From Adiantum capillus-veneris (Eukaryota; Streptophyta; Polypodiopsida; Polypodiales; Pteridaceae): a stretch of 60,000 nucleotides of DNA. A model generated the notes under the pieces. It searched no databases. It had not been told where the DNA came from and worked only from the letters and a program-made list of their open reading frames with translations. A program made the translations under genes and the position numbers. The stretch is from NCBI GenBank assembly GCA_014529385.2, contig CM043958.1:83167025-83227024 (forward strand). The letters run 5' to 3'. Of this stretch, positions 11,356-21,292 are shown piece after piece; within the stretch, counting starts at the first letter, position 1, and each line of letters opens with the position of its first letter.

Positions 11356-11601
11356 TCGAGGGGTTCACTGTTCAGTACCCCCCTATATAATGTGCTTTCA
11401 CGGGGTATTAAAAAAACCCCTCTTTTAACACGTCTGAATGAATAAAATGACCCCTTATTTTATGAAATTTTTCCAAAATTGAATATAAAAACCCCTTATT
11501 CTAATGTATCTCGATTAAATTGCCTACATTTTTTGTATTTTAAAACCCCTCCTTGCGAACTCATGTTATACATTAACATGATTACATAGTGTACCCCCCG
11601 A
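11356..11601. mobile_element. MITE, probably Mutator-like (TIRs, 9-11 bp TSD)
   Basis: A 246-bp AT-rich insertion absent from units 1 and 2. The ends are inverted repeats: TCGAGGGGTTCACT at the left and, read from the other strand, TCGGGGGGTACACT at the right (12 of 14 match). It is flanked by GCATGGCAGC and GCATGGTAGC (11346-11355, 11602-11611), a duplicated copia target with one mismatch; an extra T may also belong to the repeat. A 9-11 bp duplication is typical of Mutator superfamily elements. Internally an ACCCCT motif recurs about four times in AT-rich sequence. There is no coding capacity. Confidence 0.75.
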
Positions 11602-12175
11602 GCATGGTAGCTATTCAATTTTTTGAATTTTGTGCTTTATCAAAAGACAAAGGTTCCTCAACATCATGTGAGCTAGACACAACCAAAGCATAACAATTTG
11701 ATGCAGAAGATGCATGGACAAAACTTGAACGAGTACGACTAGACAAAGGTGCATACAATTTACTATCACGCAATGTATGGACCAGCCATTTTGGCATACC
11801 TCTATCCTGCTCATTTTCAACCCTTTCCTCATCAAGTACATCATGTACATCTGCATCAGTAATAGGCTAATATGTAACATTTTCGAAAACCCCCATAGGA
11901 TGTACATTTGCCTCGTTTTTGGAATTTACATTTGAAATTTCTCACGAAACCAAAATACGCTCTGTTTGCGGATGATGCAACTTGTACCCTTTGCTTTGCG
12001 CACTATAACCAATAGAAATACATTTGACAGCCTTATCATCTAGTTTTCTACACTGTGTTTGTGGCACCAAAGCATATGCCAACAAACAGCCAAAAACACG
12101 CATGCGCTCAATAGAAGGCTGTCTATCATACCATGCTTCATACAGAGTAATAGACTTCAAACATTTCGTAGTCTA

Positions 12176-12206
<31 letters not shown>

Positions 12207-12211
12207 CCCCC
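12176..12211. repeat. Poly-C tract (C28-T-C7) at a deletion
   Basis: Units 1 and 2 have about C6 at the matching place (ACTCCCCCCTC near 8528). Here the tract is expanded and about 230 bp of integrase beside it are missing. The exact length may be a sequencing or assembly artefact. Confidence 0.8.
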
Positions 12212-12732
12212 GATCGAAAGGGAGGGTGCCCATAGTACATTTTTAGCCATAACCAAAAATTGTTTGAAGCACATAAATACTTCAAACTTCACCTTAAGTA
12301 GAAACACCCATGCATGCCTAGAGTAATCATCAATGAAAGTCACAAAGTAAAGGTAATTGCCCAAGGAAGGAGTTTGCATGGGCCCACAAACATCACTATG
12401 CACAAGCTGAAACCTGCATGTGTCCCTAACTGAACCATCCTTTGGAAACTTTGAACACTACATCTTACTCAAAATACAACCTTCACAAACATGTTTGACA
12501 AGTGATTCAGGAGACGGCAAAGAAGCAACTATATCAGATTTCTACAAACGTAGCAAACTGGCAAAATTCAGATGTCCAAAACGTGGATGCCAAAGTTTTG
12601 CATTTGAAATAGCCTTTGAGTCCACAACTGTATTTGCAAAATTCTACCCACACTTGTCATACAAAGTGAGCTTATACAGCCCACTTCATAAACGGGAGAC
12701 CTAAGGCTACTCTAGTTAAGGCCAGCAGACTC

Positions 12733-15618
12733 TTGAAGGGACTAAGGAAGGGTCAGCAAATATATGCAGTTAAACTCAATAAGGTGGACCAATCAGATAC
12801 CTCACTTCGACCAGACTGGATGAGGGAGTATGATGACGTATTCCCCGAAGACCTTACGAATCTTCCACCACACAGAGAGGTAGATCATGGGATTGAGACT
12901 ATCCCTGGGTGTGAACCTATCTCAAAAAGACCTTATAAAATGTCACTTCCGGAGGCCATCGAACTCAAAGAACAACTTAGGCAACTCATTGAGCAAGGAT
13001 TCATTCGACCCAGTACTTCTCCTTGGGGTGCTCCAGTTCTTTTCCAAAAGAAGAAGGATGGGACCTTAAGGCTATGCATAGACTATCGTGGACTGAACCA
13101 GGTAACTGTCAAGAACAAGTATCCAATTCCGAGGATTGACGAACTTTTGGACAGACTCCACGGCGCCAGAATATTTACAAAGATAGATCTAAGGTCAGGA
13201 TATTACCAAATCAGGATCAAGGAATCAGATATTCCGAAGACAGCTTTCAATACTAGGTATGGGCACTACGAATTCACAGTAATGTCTTTTGGACTAACAA
13301 ATGCTCCTGCAAGCTTCAATCGACTTATGCAGGATATTTTTAGACCTTACCTGGATGATTTTGTCTTGGTATTCTTTGATGACATTCTAGTCTATTCTAA
13401 GAATGAAGCAGATCACAAGGAACATGTTCGCAAAGTACTTGATCTCCTTCGAGAACACCAGCTTTACGCTAAGGAGAGCAAGTGCACTTTTTGCTCACCA
13501 AAGGTCAACTATCTTGGATTTGTCATTTCGGCTGAAGGGATTTCAGTAGACCCAGACAAAGTCAAGGACATCGTTGACTGGCCTCAACCATCCACTGTCA
13601 GCGAAGTAAGGGGATTTCTTGGAATAACGGGATGGTACAAGATTTTTGTCAAGGATTATGCACGTATTGCTGCACCTTTGACAGAACTCCTGAAGAAAGG
13701 AATGAGGATCGATTGGAAGACCGAGCACGAGTCTAGCTTTGCTAAGCTAAAAGAATTCTTGGTCTCAGCTCCTATTTTAAAGCTTCCAGACTTCAGTAAA
13801 GAATTTGAAGTAGCGACAGACGCTAGTAAGTTTGCTCTAGGCGGAGTTCTTACTCAAGAAGGAAGATCGGTGGCGTATACTTCGCGAAAGCTGAGGGATC
13901 ATGAGGAGAATTATCCCACTCATGATCTGGAACTTTTAGCAGTTATACATGCACTGAAGTTATGGAGACATTATCTTCTTGGACGCAAGTTTCAGTTGGT
14001 TACAGACCACAAGAGTTTAAAGTGGATTTTTACTCAACCCATTCTCAATATGCGACAACGGCGATGGATAGAGCTATTACAGGAATATGACCTTGACATA
14101 AAGTATAGACCAGGGAAGGAAAACGCACTTGTAGATGGTCTTAGCCGAAAATCGTTTCTCGGAGCTATCTCTATTCCAAATAACCCTATCTGGGATAGAA
14201 TCAAAGAAGCATCCCTCGAAGATCCAGAGTACCAACGTATGGCTTCATTAGTCTAGCAGAATAAGATGCCTGAAGTGAAAGATTACTCTCTTATGGGAGG
14301 ATGTCTTTACTACAGACATAGACTCTGTGTACCCAGAGACCCAGCTTTAAAGAAGGCCATTCTATATGAAGCACACGATAGCCCTTCATCCGGACACCCA
14401 GGCTATGCTAAAACTCTTCACGCTGTCAGAAGGAGTTATTTCTGGTCTGGAATGAAAGGAGACATACTTCGATATGTGAGGCAATTTCTTTCTTGTCAAC
14501 GGATAAAGGCCGAAAGGATCAAATTACTAGGGCAACTTCAACCTCTTGACATACCCCAGATGAAGTGGGAATGCATCAGTATGGATTTTGTTACAGGGTT
14601 ACCTTCTACAGGAGGTTATGATTCTATTTTCGTGGTTGTTGACATGCTCACAAAAGTGGCTCATCTAATACCCGTAAAGACGACCTTTACTGCTTCAGAT
14701 GTTAGTTGGGTATTCATCAAGGAGATTTTCAGGCTACATGGTCTACCCAAGCGTATTGTCAGTGATAGAGATGCCAAGTTTACATCAAAATTTTGGACCT
14801 CTCTTTTCCAATCTATTGGGTCACAATTAGCCTTCAGCACAGCATATCATCCGCAGACTGACGGGCAAACCGAAAGAGTTAATCAAGTCATTGAGGACAT
14901 TCTCAGAGCCTATTGTTCGCAAGAACCAAAGAAGTGGTTACAATATCTACCTTTGGTAGAATATGCTTATAACTCTTCCGAACACAGAAGCATTGGAATG
15001 TCACCTTTCAAAGCTCTTTATGGACAGGACTGCTTAGCACCACTGAAATTTTCAGATCCAACCATCAGAGTAGAAGCCTCTAGAAAGATGTTAGAAGATA
15101 TGGAAGCACAGACTAGAGCTATTCACCAGGACATTCAGGCAGCTCAGGATAGGCAGAAGCACTATGAAGATAAGGATCGTTCGGAAAGGACTTTCAAAGA
15201 AGGGGATAAAGTTTTTCTGCGAGTCCGACCTAAGAAAAGCAACTTATCGCTAGGCAGATATAAGAAGCTTAGCCCAAGGTACTGTGGACCATTCGAGATC
15301 ATTAAGGTTGTAAGTGACCAGGCCTACAAGCTAAAGTTACCTGCAAACTTCAAGGTTCATGATGTATTCCATGTCAACTTAATCAAACCCTATATTCCCA
15401 ATCCCGATCAATTCTTGGACTCAGATCAGATAGTCATGCCAGCACAAGGAGTTCTCGAGCTCCAACCTGACTATGTACTTGAAACAAGGGAAAGAAAATT
15501 ACGCAACAGAACTATCACGGAGGATCTGGTAAAGTGGAAGGATTATCCTGAAGAAGATGCAACTTGGGAAGACGAATCGACTCTCTTAAAAGATTACCCA
15601 AACTCATTCTTGAGATGA
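12733..15618 (+). pseudogene. pol: Chromovirus pol: RT, RNase H, integrase, chromodomain (one TAG)
   Basis: RT-RNase H ORF of 507 aa, then an in-frame TAG at 14254-14256, then 450 aa of integrase and chromodomain. RT shows [39 protein letters not shown] and the catalytic FFDD near 13372. RNase H has [21 protein letters not shown] and VTDHKSLKW. Integrase keeps its HHCC-type finger and all three catalytic acids: MDF near 14584, SDRDAKF near 14765 and GQTERVNQ near 14870. The C-terminus (15460-15606) carries a chromodomain-like RKLRNRTI...VKWKDYP...ATWEDE. The stop fits a CAG to TAG change. Otherwise the frame is intact over 2.9 kb, so this is the youngest coding region in the window. The true start is lost. 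Confidence 0.92.
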
Positions 15619-15639
15619 GGACATCTCAAATTTTTCACG

Positions 15640-15649
15640 TTGGGGAGGT
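15640..15649 (+). other. Polypurine tract of chromovirus fragment
   Basis: TTGGGGAGGT sits directly before the LTR start TGTAAGG at 15650. The related element at 47130-57775 has TTGGGGATTT in the same place on the minus strand. Confidence 0.75.
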
Positions 15650-17334
15650 TGTAAGGTCTCTGACCCGATCACAAGAGCACCCTTGTACCATGAAATGAAT
15701 ACAATGGAATAAGTTACTATTTTTAGCAGTTTTCCAGATTCTGTCAGTGTCATGATATTTAAAATGTTATAAAGCTTCAAAATGTGAATTAAAATAATTT
15801 TTGTGAAAAATTTCCAAAAATAGTAAGTTTTTGGTCACCCGAACCGTCCAATCTCGACCGTCTCGAAAAACTGCACCCGTACCCCAAATTTGAAAAAATG
15901 CATTTTCGGACCCCGGGGGCTGCTAAATATGGCAGGTACTCGGGCCAGTACGCCTTAGTTAGAGCTTCGTATGGCAATTTACGGCATCAAAATCCGATTC
16001 GTATGACCCGTTTTAGCCTAGAACCAAATTTCCTAAAAATTGTCTGGGGAGGCACCGGGGGCCCGGGACTGTGTGGGAACAGGTCCCAGGCCACTCCAGA
16101 TCAGCTTTAGCAGCTAGGGGGCGCCCTCTTGCTTTGTGGGAGTCTTGGGAAAGCTGCCAAGCCTGCAACTCAGTCTCAGAACCAGTTAACCAAGCCAACC
16201 TGACACTTGGTGGGCAGAGAACTGGACTTGCCATGCTTAACTGGAGAAGCTCCCAGATGCATTTAGCAACCCAGATCGATTTTCAGCTTGTAAGAGCCTA
16301 TTTAAAGACCTGCATACACACACACACACACTTATGATCACACATACACACAGTGCATACACACACACCCACACACATTGGGGAGGTGCTGCCGAATCAC
16401 ACACCTATTGAAGCGGAAGCTAGGAGGGAGGTGCTGCCGAATTTTCATCTCAAGAAGCTCGATTAGATCAGAAAATCGAGAAGATTACCAGCTCTTAATC
16501 ACGGTAACAACAGTTTAATTAATGCCATCTGTGAATCTTTTTCTCTACCATCTAAATTCCTTGTCTATTATGCCTATTCCTATTCGAAAATCTCTATGAC
16601 TACTCTCTAAATTCTCCTTATTCGTACTCTATTATGTAATCATCATTCCATAGCTGAATTATCAGCCATTCTTCACTCTCGATTTAATGATTAGAGCATA
16701 ATTATCAGAATCTTCTCTCTCTAGATAGCATAGTAATTAATCGGTAAGCTAGTATTTGTGCAGATTGAAGAGAATCACTATTGTAATCACTCATTAACAT
16801 TGCAGCTTAATTGAATTCATTTTTTCTTATGCATTAAGACGTAATTAAGGAGAAATTAATCCGTCATTAAGTCTCTAAGAATTGGTTTTTCCTCACACAT
16901 ATGCATAGGGTAAATCTGCATCATCTAATTGCTAGGAAATAGTTTAATCATACTTAATCCAATTCTCTGGTAATTCTAATAGTGAAATCTTAATTATTCT
17001 TGATCATGCAAGCCGAATAATTATCTTAGAGCCGGTTCCCATAGAATTATGTGCCATCCTTAATGATTGCTTATGAAAGAAATCTAGACTCTCATATAGG
17101 AGGGATTAATTGATGTCACTAATCTACCCATTGGACTGTTATGATGCTCGTGAACCTTAGCTCTTTCTCCAAGCTAATCATTTAAAGTAGTGAGAAATGG
17201 CCCCGGTTAAGAGGACGCGCTTCGGTGGTGCCCATGATCGCGAAGCAGGAACGAGCAATGTCAACGGAAAGGGGAAGGCTCCCATGGACGAGCAAATACC
17301 AGCCATCTCACGGGTCATCGATGAAGAAGTGGAA
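15650..17334 (+). repeat. Truncated 3' LTR of chromovirus fragment
   Basis: It begins TGTAAGGTCTC and matches 4249-5937 with scattered single-base differences, including the TATA box (16299), an (AC)n run and the small ORF (17197). It stops at 17334, about 1.1 kb short of the complete LTR, where copia protease sequence begins. Confidence 0.85.
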
Positions 17335-18439
17335 TAAGAGGCCTTGTTGGCACAAGTAACTAAATTCACATGAGGGACATACTCAAGAGAGGTGAACAAA
17401 TCACAATGTGAGGTAATGTGCTTTGTAGAGCTACTGTCAAAATACCACACATGTGAATTTGCAGCAACTGACATGCATGCATCATGGACATTAGGAATAT
17501 AAGTACACTCTGAACTAAAAGCCCATTCTGCATCAACATCAGCATCACAGTCTCCTTTCACAAAAGACTCAACAAAAGCTGCATTTGTAGTGGAACCAAC
17601 ATTTGCAATGGAACCACCCTCGTTCTTCTTAGCCTCTTTGGCCTTCAACTTAAGACACTGCTTGATCAAGTGATTATTAGATTTACAATAATGGCAACGC
17701 ATCTTCTTTTTTCCCTTATCCCCAAAATTTCTAGACAAATTGCTGCCAGTAGAAGCATTAGGAACATGTGATTTTCCACTCAGAGAAGAACCATAAGAAG
17801 TGGTTGCATTGCTGTTACCACCCTTTCTTTGAGCAGCAATAAAAGCCTGTTCAACTACATGTTGTCTAGTCCTTTTTTTTCTGGAAAGTAACTCTTGCAA
17901 AAACAATGTGCACAATGCATCAAACTTGACAACTTTTGTATTTCCTTTGGTCATGAGTCTCCAAGTACTAGCAAAAGTCTGATAAGAATTTGGCAAGGCA
18001 TCAAGAACAATTCGCACATCGGAATTGTTTGAAATGACCACTTGCAGAAATAAGTTGCTCATTGATATCCTTGACACCAGCAAGGAAAGTGCCAATATCA
18101 TCTTCCTCATGCATAATCTTCGACTCCAGCTCTTTACGCAGCAATATAATTTTGCCTCATTGAGAGTTGCATAAAGACCAACCAAAATATCCCAAGCCTA
18201 TTTTGCAGATTTTGTTGAGAGAATGTAGGAATCATGGTGCGCTTCAAAGACAACATAATCAATGCATGAGCATGCACATCTCTTACATCCCAATGAGCTT
18301 GTTCTGTCGTAGGCAAAACAACTCTAACAACAACAATCGTTGCAGCAAGACCTACATCATCGTCAACATTACCTGTATCCTCAAAACCAAGAGGTACATT
18401 AATGCCCTGCACAATGCCAATCCAAGGGCCTACTGCCAT
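17335..18439 (-). pseudogene. copia unit 3 gag and start of protease
   Basis: ATG at 18439 starts a frame with IVQGINVPLGFEDTGN and a UBN2-type gag; the frame shifts near 18180. The longer ORF (17178-18185) includes SYQTFASTWRLMTKG, a complete zinc knuckle CHYCKSNNHLIKQC near 17660-17700 and the protease box VWYFDSSSTKHITSH near 17440. The last about 55 codons of that ORF are antisense chromovirus LTR, so its C-terminus is an artefact of the junction at 17334. It shares the DSSST protease change with unit 1 but not unit 2. Confidence 0.85.
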
Positions 18440-19020
18440 TGGGAAGAGATCCTAGGTCAGGCGGCTATATAAAGGGAGGTTGGGTGGATGATTCAAGCGC
18501 AACAATCACACGACTTTACATGGACAATGTAGAGTGATAGATTGTGTATGGTTGGAGTAATCACAATTGAATGAGTGAGACCCCTTATCCTTTTATGTAG
18601 AAAGAATAAGGTCAATCATCAGTGAAGTTAGTGGGTGGTCACACAACAAATGTACAACCCTAGAGAAAGGCTCATGTCACCTTTACCCCAACATACTACT
18701 AGCTAAAAAGGAATGTGCCGATAAGTGGATCCAACTATCTAGTTGTTGGTACATACAAGTAATATAGACAAGAGACTCTTTGATCCTATGCAAATGGGCT
18801 GGCTCATTCAATCTACATGCAACCATATTGGCTCTAGTGATAGATGAGCGTGCAAATCTATACTAGAGCTTGCATGCAAATCCCATAGACATTTGTGTCC
18901 ATCATTGTATGATTGATCGTCCATGCTATAAATGCTCCCAATATAACTGCTAGTTGACACTAGTAGGTTGTACATGAGACATTTGAATGATGACAAAATA
19001 TGTGTAACCTTTGCTATACT
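18440..19020 (-). repeat. copia LTR-like block at the 5' end of the array
   Basis: This is the uninterrupted copy of the block seen at 4011-4248 plus 7019-7395 and at 9738-10339. Similarity to the others ends at about 19020 (CTAGCCTCC). Its exact TG...CA ends and primer-binding site were not found, so calling it an LTR rests on its repeated position between units and on the TATA box. Confidence 0.6.
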
Positions 19021-19322
19021 AGCCTCCTTGCTGCTATTTGCATACATTGCATCATTAAGCTTTCTCATCATGTATGGATGTGTCATCACATTAACACTAG
19101 GATGACTGTGTCCTTCTCATCCATATGCAAAACTATGTGTCCTAGCATAATCTCATCAGCCTCTAACATGAGCATATCAAAGAATTCCATGTATGCCATC
19201 TCTACGTGTGCCTTCACGGAGAAGACTTGCTCTATCTCTGTCCGCACAGAATCTGATAAAAATTGTTGTGTCTTATGAGAGAAATCACATTCCACTTCTA
19301 TCTCTGCAAAGTCCACTAACAT
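18808..19322 (-). other. Two overlapping unknown ORFs, probably one shifted frame
   Basis: ORFs at 19086-19322 (78 aa, starts MLVDFAEIEVECDFSHKT) and 18808-19089 (93 aa) overlap at ATGA and differ by one frame. The second runs into the copia LTR-like block, and the shared part (EASIAKVTHI) is recognisable, with stops, in the other LTR copies. I recognise no family. They may be chance, or part of a coding region lying upstream of or within the repeated block. Confidence 0.3.
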
Positions 19323-19419
19323 GTCTTGCAGAGGTCTTGCAAAACTACATGCCTTGTCTCATGAGCATACTAGAGCTCACTCGTGAATGACTGAGACACG
19401 TCTCATCTCTCTCATACCA

Positions 19420-19928
19420 CATGTCAATGATGATCAAGACCAAACCATCTCAAACCTCATGTATGCCAATGGAGCAAAGAAGACATATCTAGCTTCTCTC
19501 ACAATCAAAAGCAATCTGCAACACATCTAGAACGATTGCTTTTGAAGTAGTACATGACATTCACAATCTTCTAGGTGTCATACTGAGATCAAACTTTTTT
19601 TGATCTCATGAAAATAACACACATGCCGTAGCATAAAAGTTGCACCCCTAGGTAATGACAAGCATACATCTCTTGCTCCTGCAATGGCAAACGCCAAACC
19701 ATTGGCCAAGTACACACGGCTAAGCCTCCCACTAGAGAAGGTACTAACCACATATGACATGGTATGATGTGGAAGACTAGAAGAAATGTCACATGTTCCA
19801 GACATATAAGGAATAGGAACACTAGAGAAAAACATAGGACGATCTTGTATGCCTCTTTTTTGAAAGAGAAATCTATCTATGTAGTCAAGCTGCCTTCTAT
19901 TATGTTGTGGCATAGTGGACTTGTTCAT
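19420..19928 (-). pseudogene. Protease fragment of a second copia family
   Basis: The minus strand reads a copia protease tail: RVYLANGLAFAIAGARDVCLSLP, then a RHVCYFHEIKKSLISV block, which matches the usual 'LKDVRYVP..KKNLISV' architecture, then a pre-integrase-like segment to about 19420. A PHHTMSYVVSTFSSG stretch precedes it. The catalytic Asp box is not clear. It is unlike the copia array family. The integrase that should follow lies just to the right but on the other strand. Confidence 0.6.
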
Positions 19929-19959
19929 ATGAGTTAGAAAAGAATGAAAAATTACATTT

Positions 19960-20290
19960 TGTCTATATCTCTATGTTAAACTATTTTGATCTTAGTTTAT
20001 GTGAGCATTGCGTACATGAGAAAAAGGCGAGGCTTACCTCATCGCCATTAGATCAAAAGTTTGGGAATCCTCTAGATTTGATTCAGAGTGATCTATGTGG
20101 GCCTATGCCACATAAGTCTCTAGGGGGGCATTATATTTCTAGACGACTCAAGTTGAAAGATGTGGTTCTCGCTCTTGAAGAGGAAAGACCAAGTTTTTAG
20201 TGTCTTCCAGAAGTTCGATGGTAGAAAACCACTTAGGCAAGTGGTTGAAGGCTTTGCACACAGACAAAGGGGGGAGAGTACGTCTCCATA
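19960..20290 (+). pseudogene. Integrase fragment of a second copia family
   Basis: The plus strand reads LSLCEHCVHEKKARL (end of the zinc finger), PLDLIQSDLCGPMPHKSLGG, then in another frame a LDDSS...KMWF core start and, after a further shift, ALHTDKGGEYVS with the second catalytic Asp near 20258. The frames change at least twice within 330 bp and the Glu region is absent. It would follow the protease at 19420-19928 if that piece were inverted. Confidence 0.7.
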
Positions 20291-20299
20291 GAGATTAAG

Positions 20300-21292
20300 G
20301 ATTGGAAACACCACCTTACCAGTGGAGCACAAAGGAGTCAAAACAATGGCTATAGTTGATAGTGGGGTTGGAGTAGTCTCTGTCCACCAAAGAAATTTCA
20401 AAAAAATGGAGAAACCCGGCTCGCAGAAAAACTTGAATGAACTTGTAACTTGCATATGGTTATGTCAAGAGACTAATAGGTACGTTGGAAAAAATTATAG
20501 TAACCTCTTGTGGGATAGAGTATGAACGTACCTTTGCAATAGTGGATTTTGGTAAGAGCAATAACTTCGATGTCATTTTGGGGTGTCCATTCATGCGGCA
20601 ACTTAAAATGGTACAAGATTGGGACTATGAACACATCGCTTGAAAAGGTTACAACAAGAATCAATGTGAAAGACCACAGATATTAAGATGTCAGTCAAAC
20701 TCTTATAGAGGAATTTGACTCAACTATGGTCAATGAAAAACAAAGACCTGCATGGCTGCACACCAAAGAATATATATGGATGTGCGGAGCGTTTGAATGA
20801 GAGAGCCTGATTAAAGAAGATTGTGATCTAGAGACACCAATAAAGGACAAATATTACATCCCATATCCATTTCTTGAGGATTCATTTGAGCCGTTTGGAT
20901 GGGACCAAATCTTGTCTACTCTAGATGTTTGCATAAATGAAACAACACCTACAAAATTTTGTGATGAGGATGGGTATGACATATCTACCTATTTTATGAT
21001 AAAGGTGTTGAAGGAAACTAATGGACATTGCAAGTATGAAAGCAAAATAGATGAGACAAACACATATTTCATGGATCATGATACAAAAGCACAAACAAAG
21101 GAGGAAAAGAAAGCACAAGAATATGTCATAATTAACATACCTAAAAAAACAACAATATGTGTTTTAAAAAGGTCGACTCCAAAAATTATAAAAGCAATTG
21201 AAAAAAGATGTAGAAGCAATGTTTCCAAGTTCCACATCGGTTGTCCGAGAAATCAAGATCAAGAGAAGAACAAGGAAAAGACAAAAGATTGA
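20300..21292 (+). pseudogene. Retropepsin-like retroelement protein, family unassigned
   Basis: A frame near 20340 reads MAIVDSGVGVVSV, with the DSG box of a clan AA aspartic protease. About 70 codons later comes TFAIVDFGKSNNFDVILGCPF, the ILG block of the same fold, and then KMVQDWDYEHI. Downstream the frame is nearly open to 21292 (WLHTKEYIWMCGA, SFEPFGWDQILSTLDVCINE, TKFCDEDGYDI), with a few stops and one or two shifts. The C-terminal part is Lys-rich. It directly follows copia integrase debris but does not resemble copia protease. I do not recognise the element family and found no RT next to it. Confidence 0.55.

Larger units (their letters stand above)
11184..12690 (-). pseudogene. copia unit 3 RT start, linker, integrase (broken)
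   Basis: The minus strand shows the RKSDGEIYRYKA RT start (11190-11250), interrupted by a MITE at 11356-11601. The acidic linker (11611-11907) follows, then an integrase C-terminal part (11942-12160). A poly-C tract at 12176-12211 replaces about 230 bp of core. The remaining core has NYLYFVTFIDDYSRHAWVFLLK near 12320-12390, and the zinc region runs to 12690, where a chromovirus fragment begins. The rest of this unit continues at 17335. Confidence 0.78.
12691..17334 (+). mobile_element. Chromovirus (Ty3/gypsy) fragment, truncated at both ends
   Basis: It has pol from the end of protease through chromodomain (12692-15618), a polypurine tract TTGGGGAGGT (15640-15649) and the first about 1,685 bp of a 3' LTR (15650-17334). 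It lacks the 5' LTR, PBS, gag and most of protease. Both flanks are parts of the same copia unit 3, but about 200 bp of its protease/zinc region are missing between them, and there is no target duplication. This is not a normal integration. The right junction shows GAA microhomology, which suggests capture during break repair or later deletion. Confidence 0.82.
1..19020 (-). mobile_element. Tandem array of three truncated Ty1/copia units sharing LTRs
   Basis: Three homologous minus-strand copies of a copia gag-PR-INT-RT region follow one another head to tail. Unit 1 is at 1-4248, unit 2 at 7396-9664 plus 9738-11183, and unit 3 at 9665-9737 plus 11184-12690 and 17335-18439. One LTR-like block lies between neighbours (4011-4248 plus 7019-7395; 9738-10339), and another ends the array at 18440-19020. 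Units 2 and 3 end inside the RT at the same base, joined directly to the LTR-like block, so the truncation came before amplification. Insertions at 4249-7018, 11356-11601 and 12691-17334 and an inversion at 9665-11183 explain every break I could check. All units carry stops and frameshifts. The array is inferred from junctions read by eye. Confidence 0.72.

Noticed and set aside
12173-12403. ORF ending in a poly-Gly tail
   Set aside because: The tail is the poly-C tract read on the minus strand, joined to a copia integrase piece by a deletion.
14254-14262. Programmed readthrough at TAG-CAG
   Set aside because: It is at the RNase H-integrase boundary, not gag-pol, and fits a simple CAG to TAG mutation.
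15650-17334. A second tandem chromovirus starting with its own 5' LTR, leader and gag start
   Set aside because: The matching block at 4249-7018 shows that this sequence, including the gag-like ORF, lies within one long LTR.
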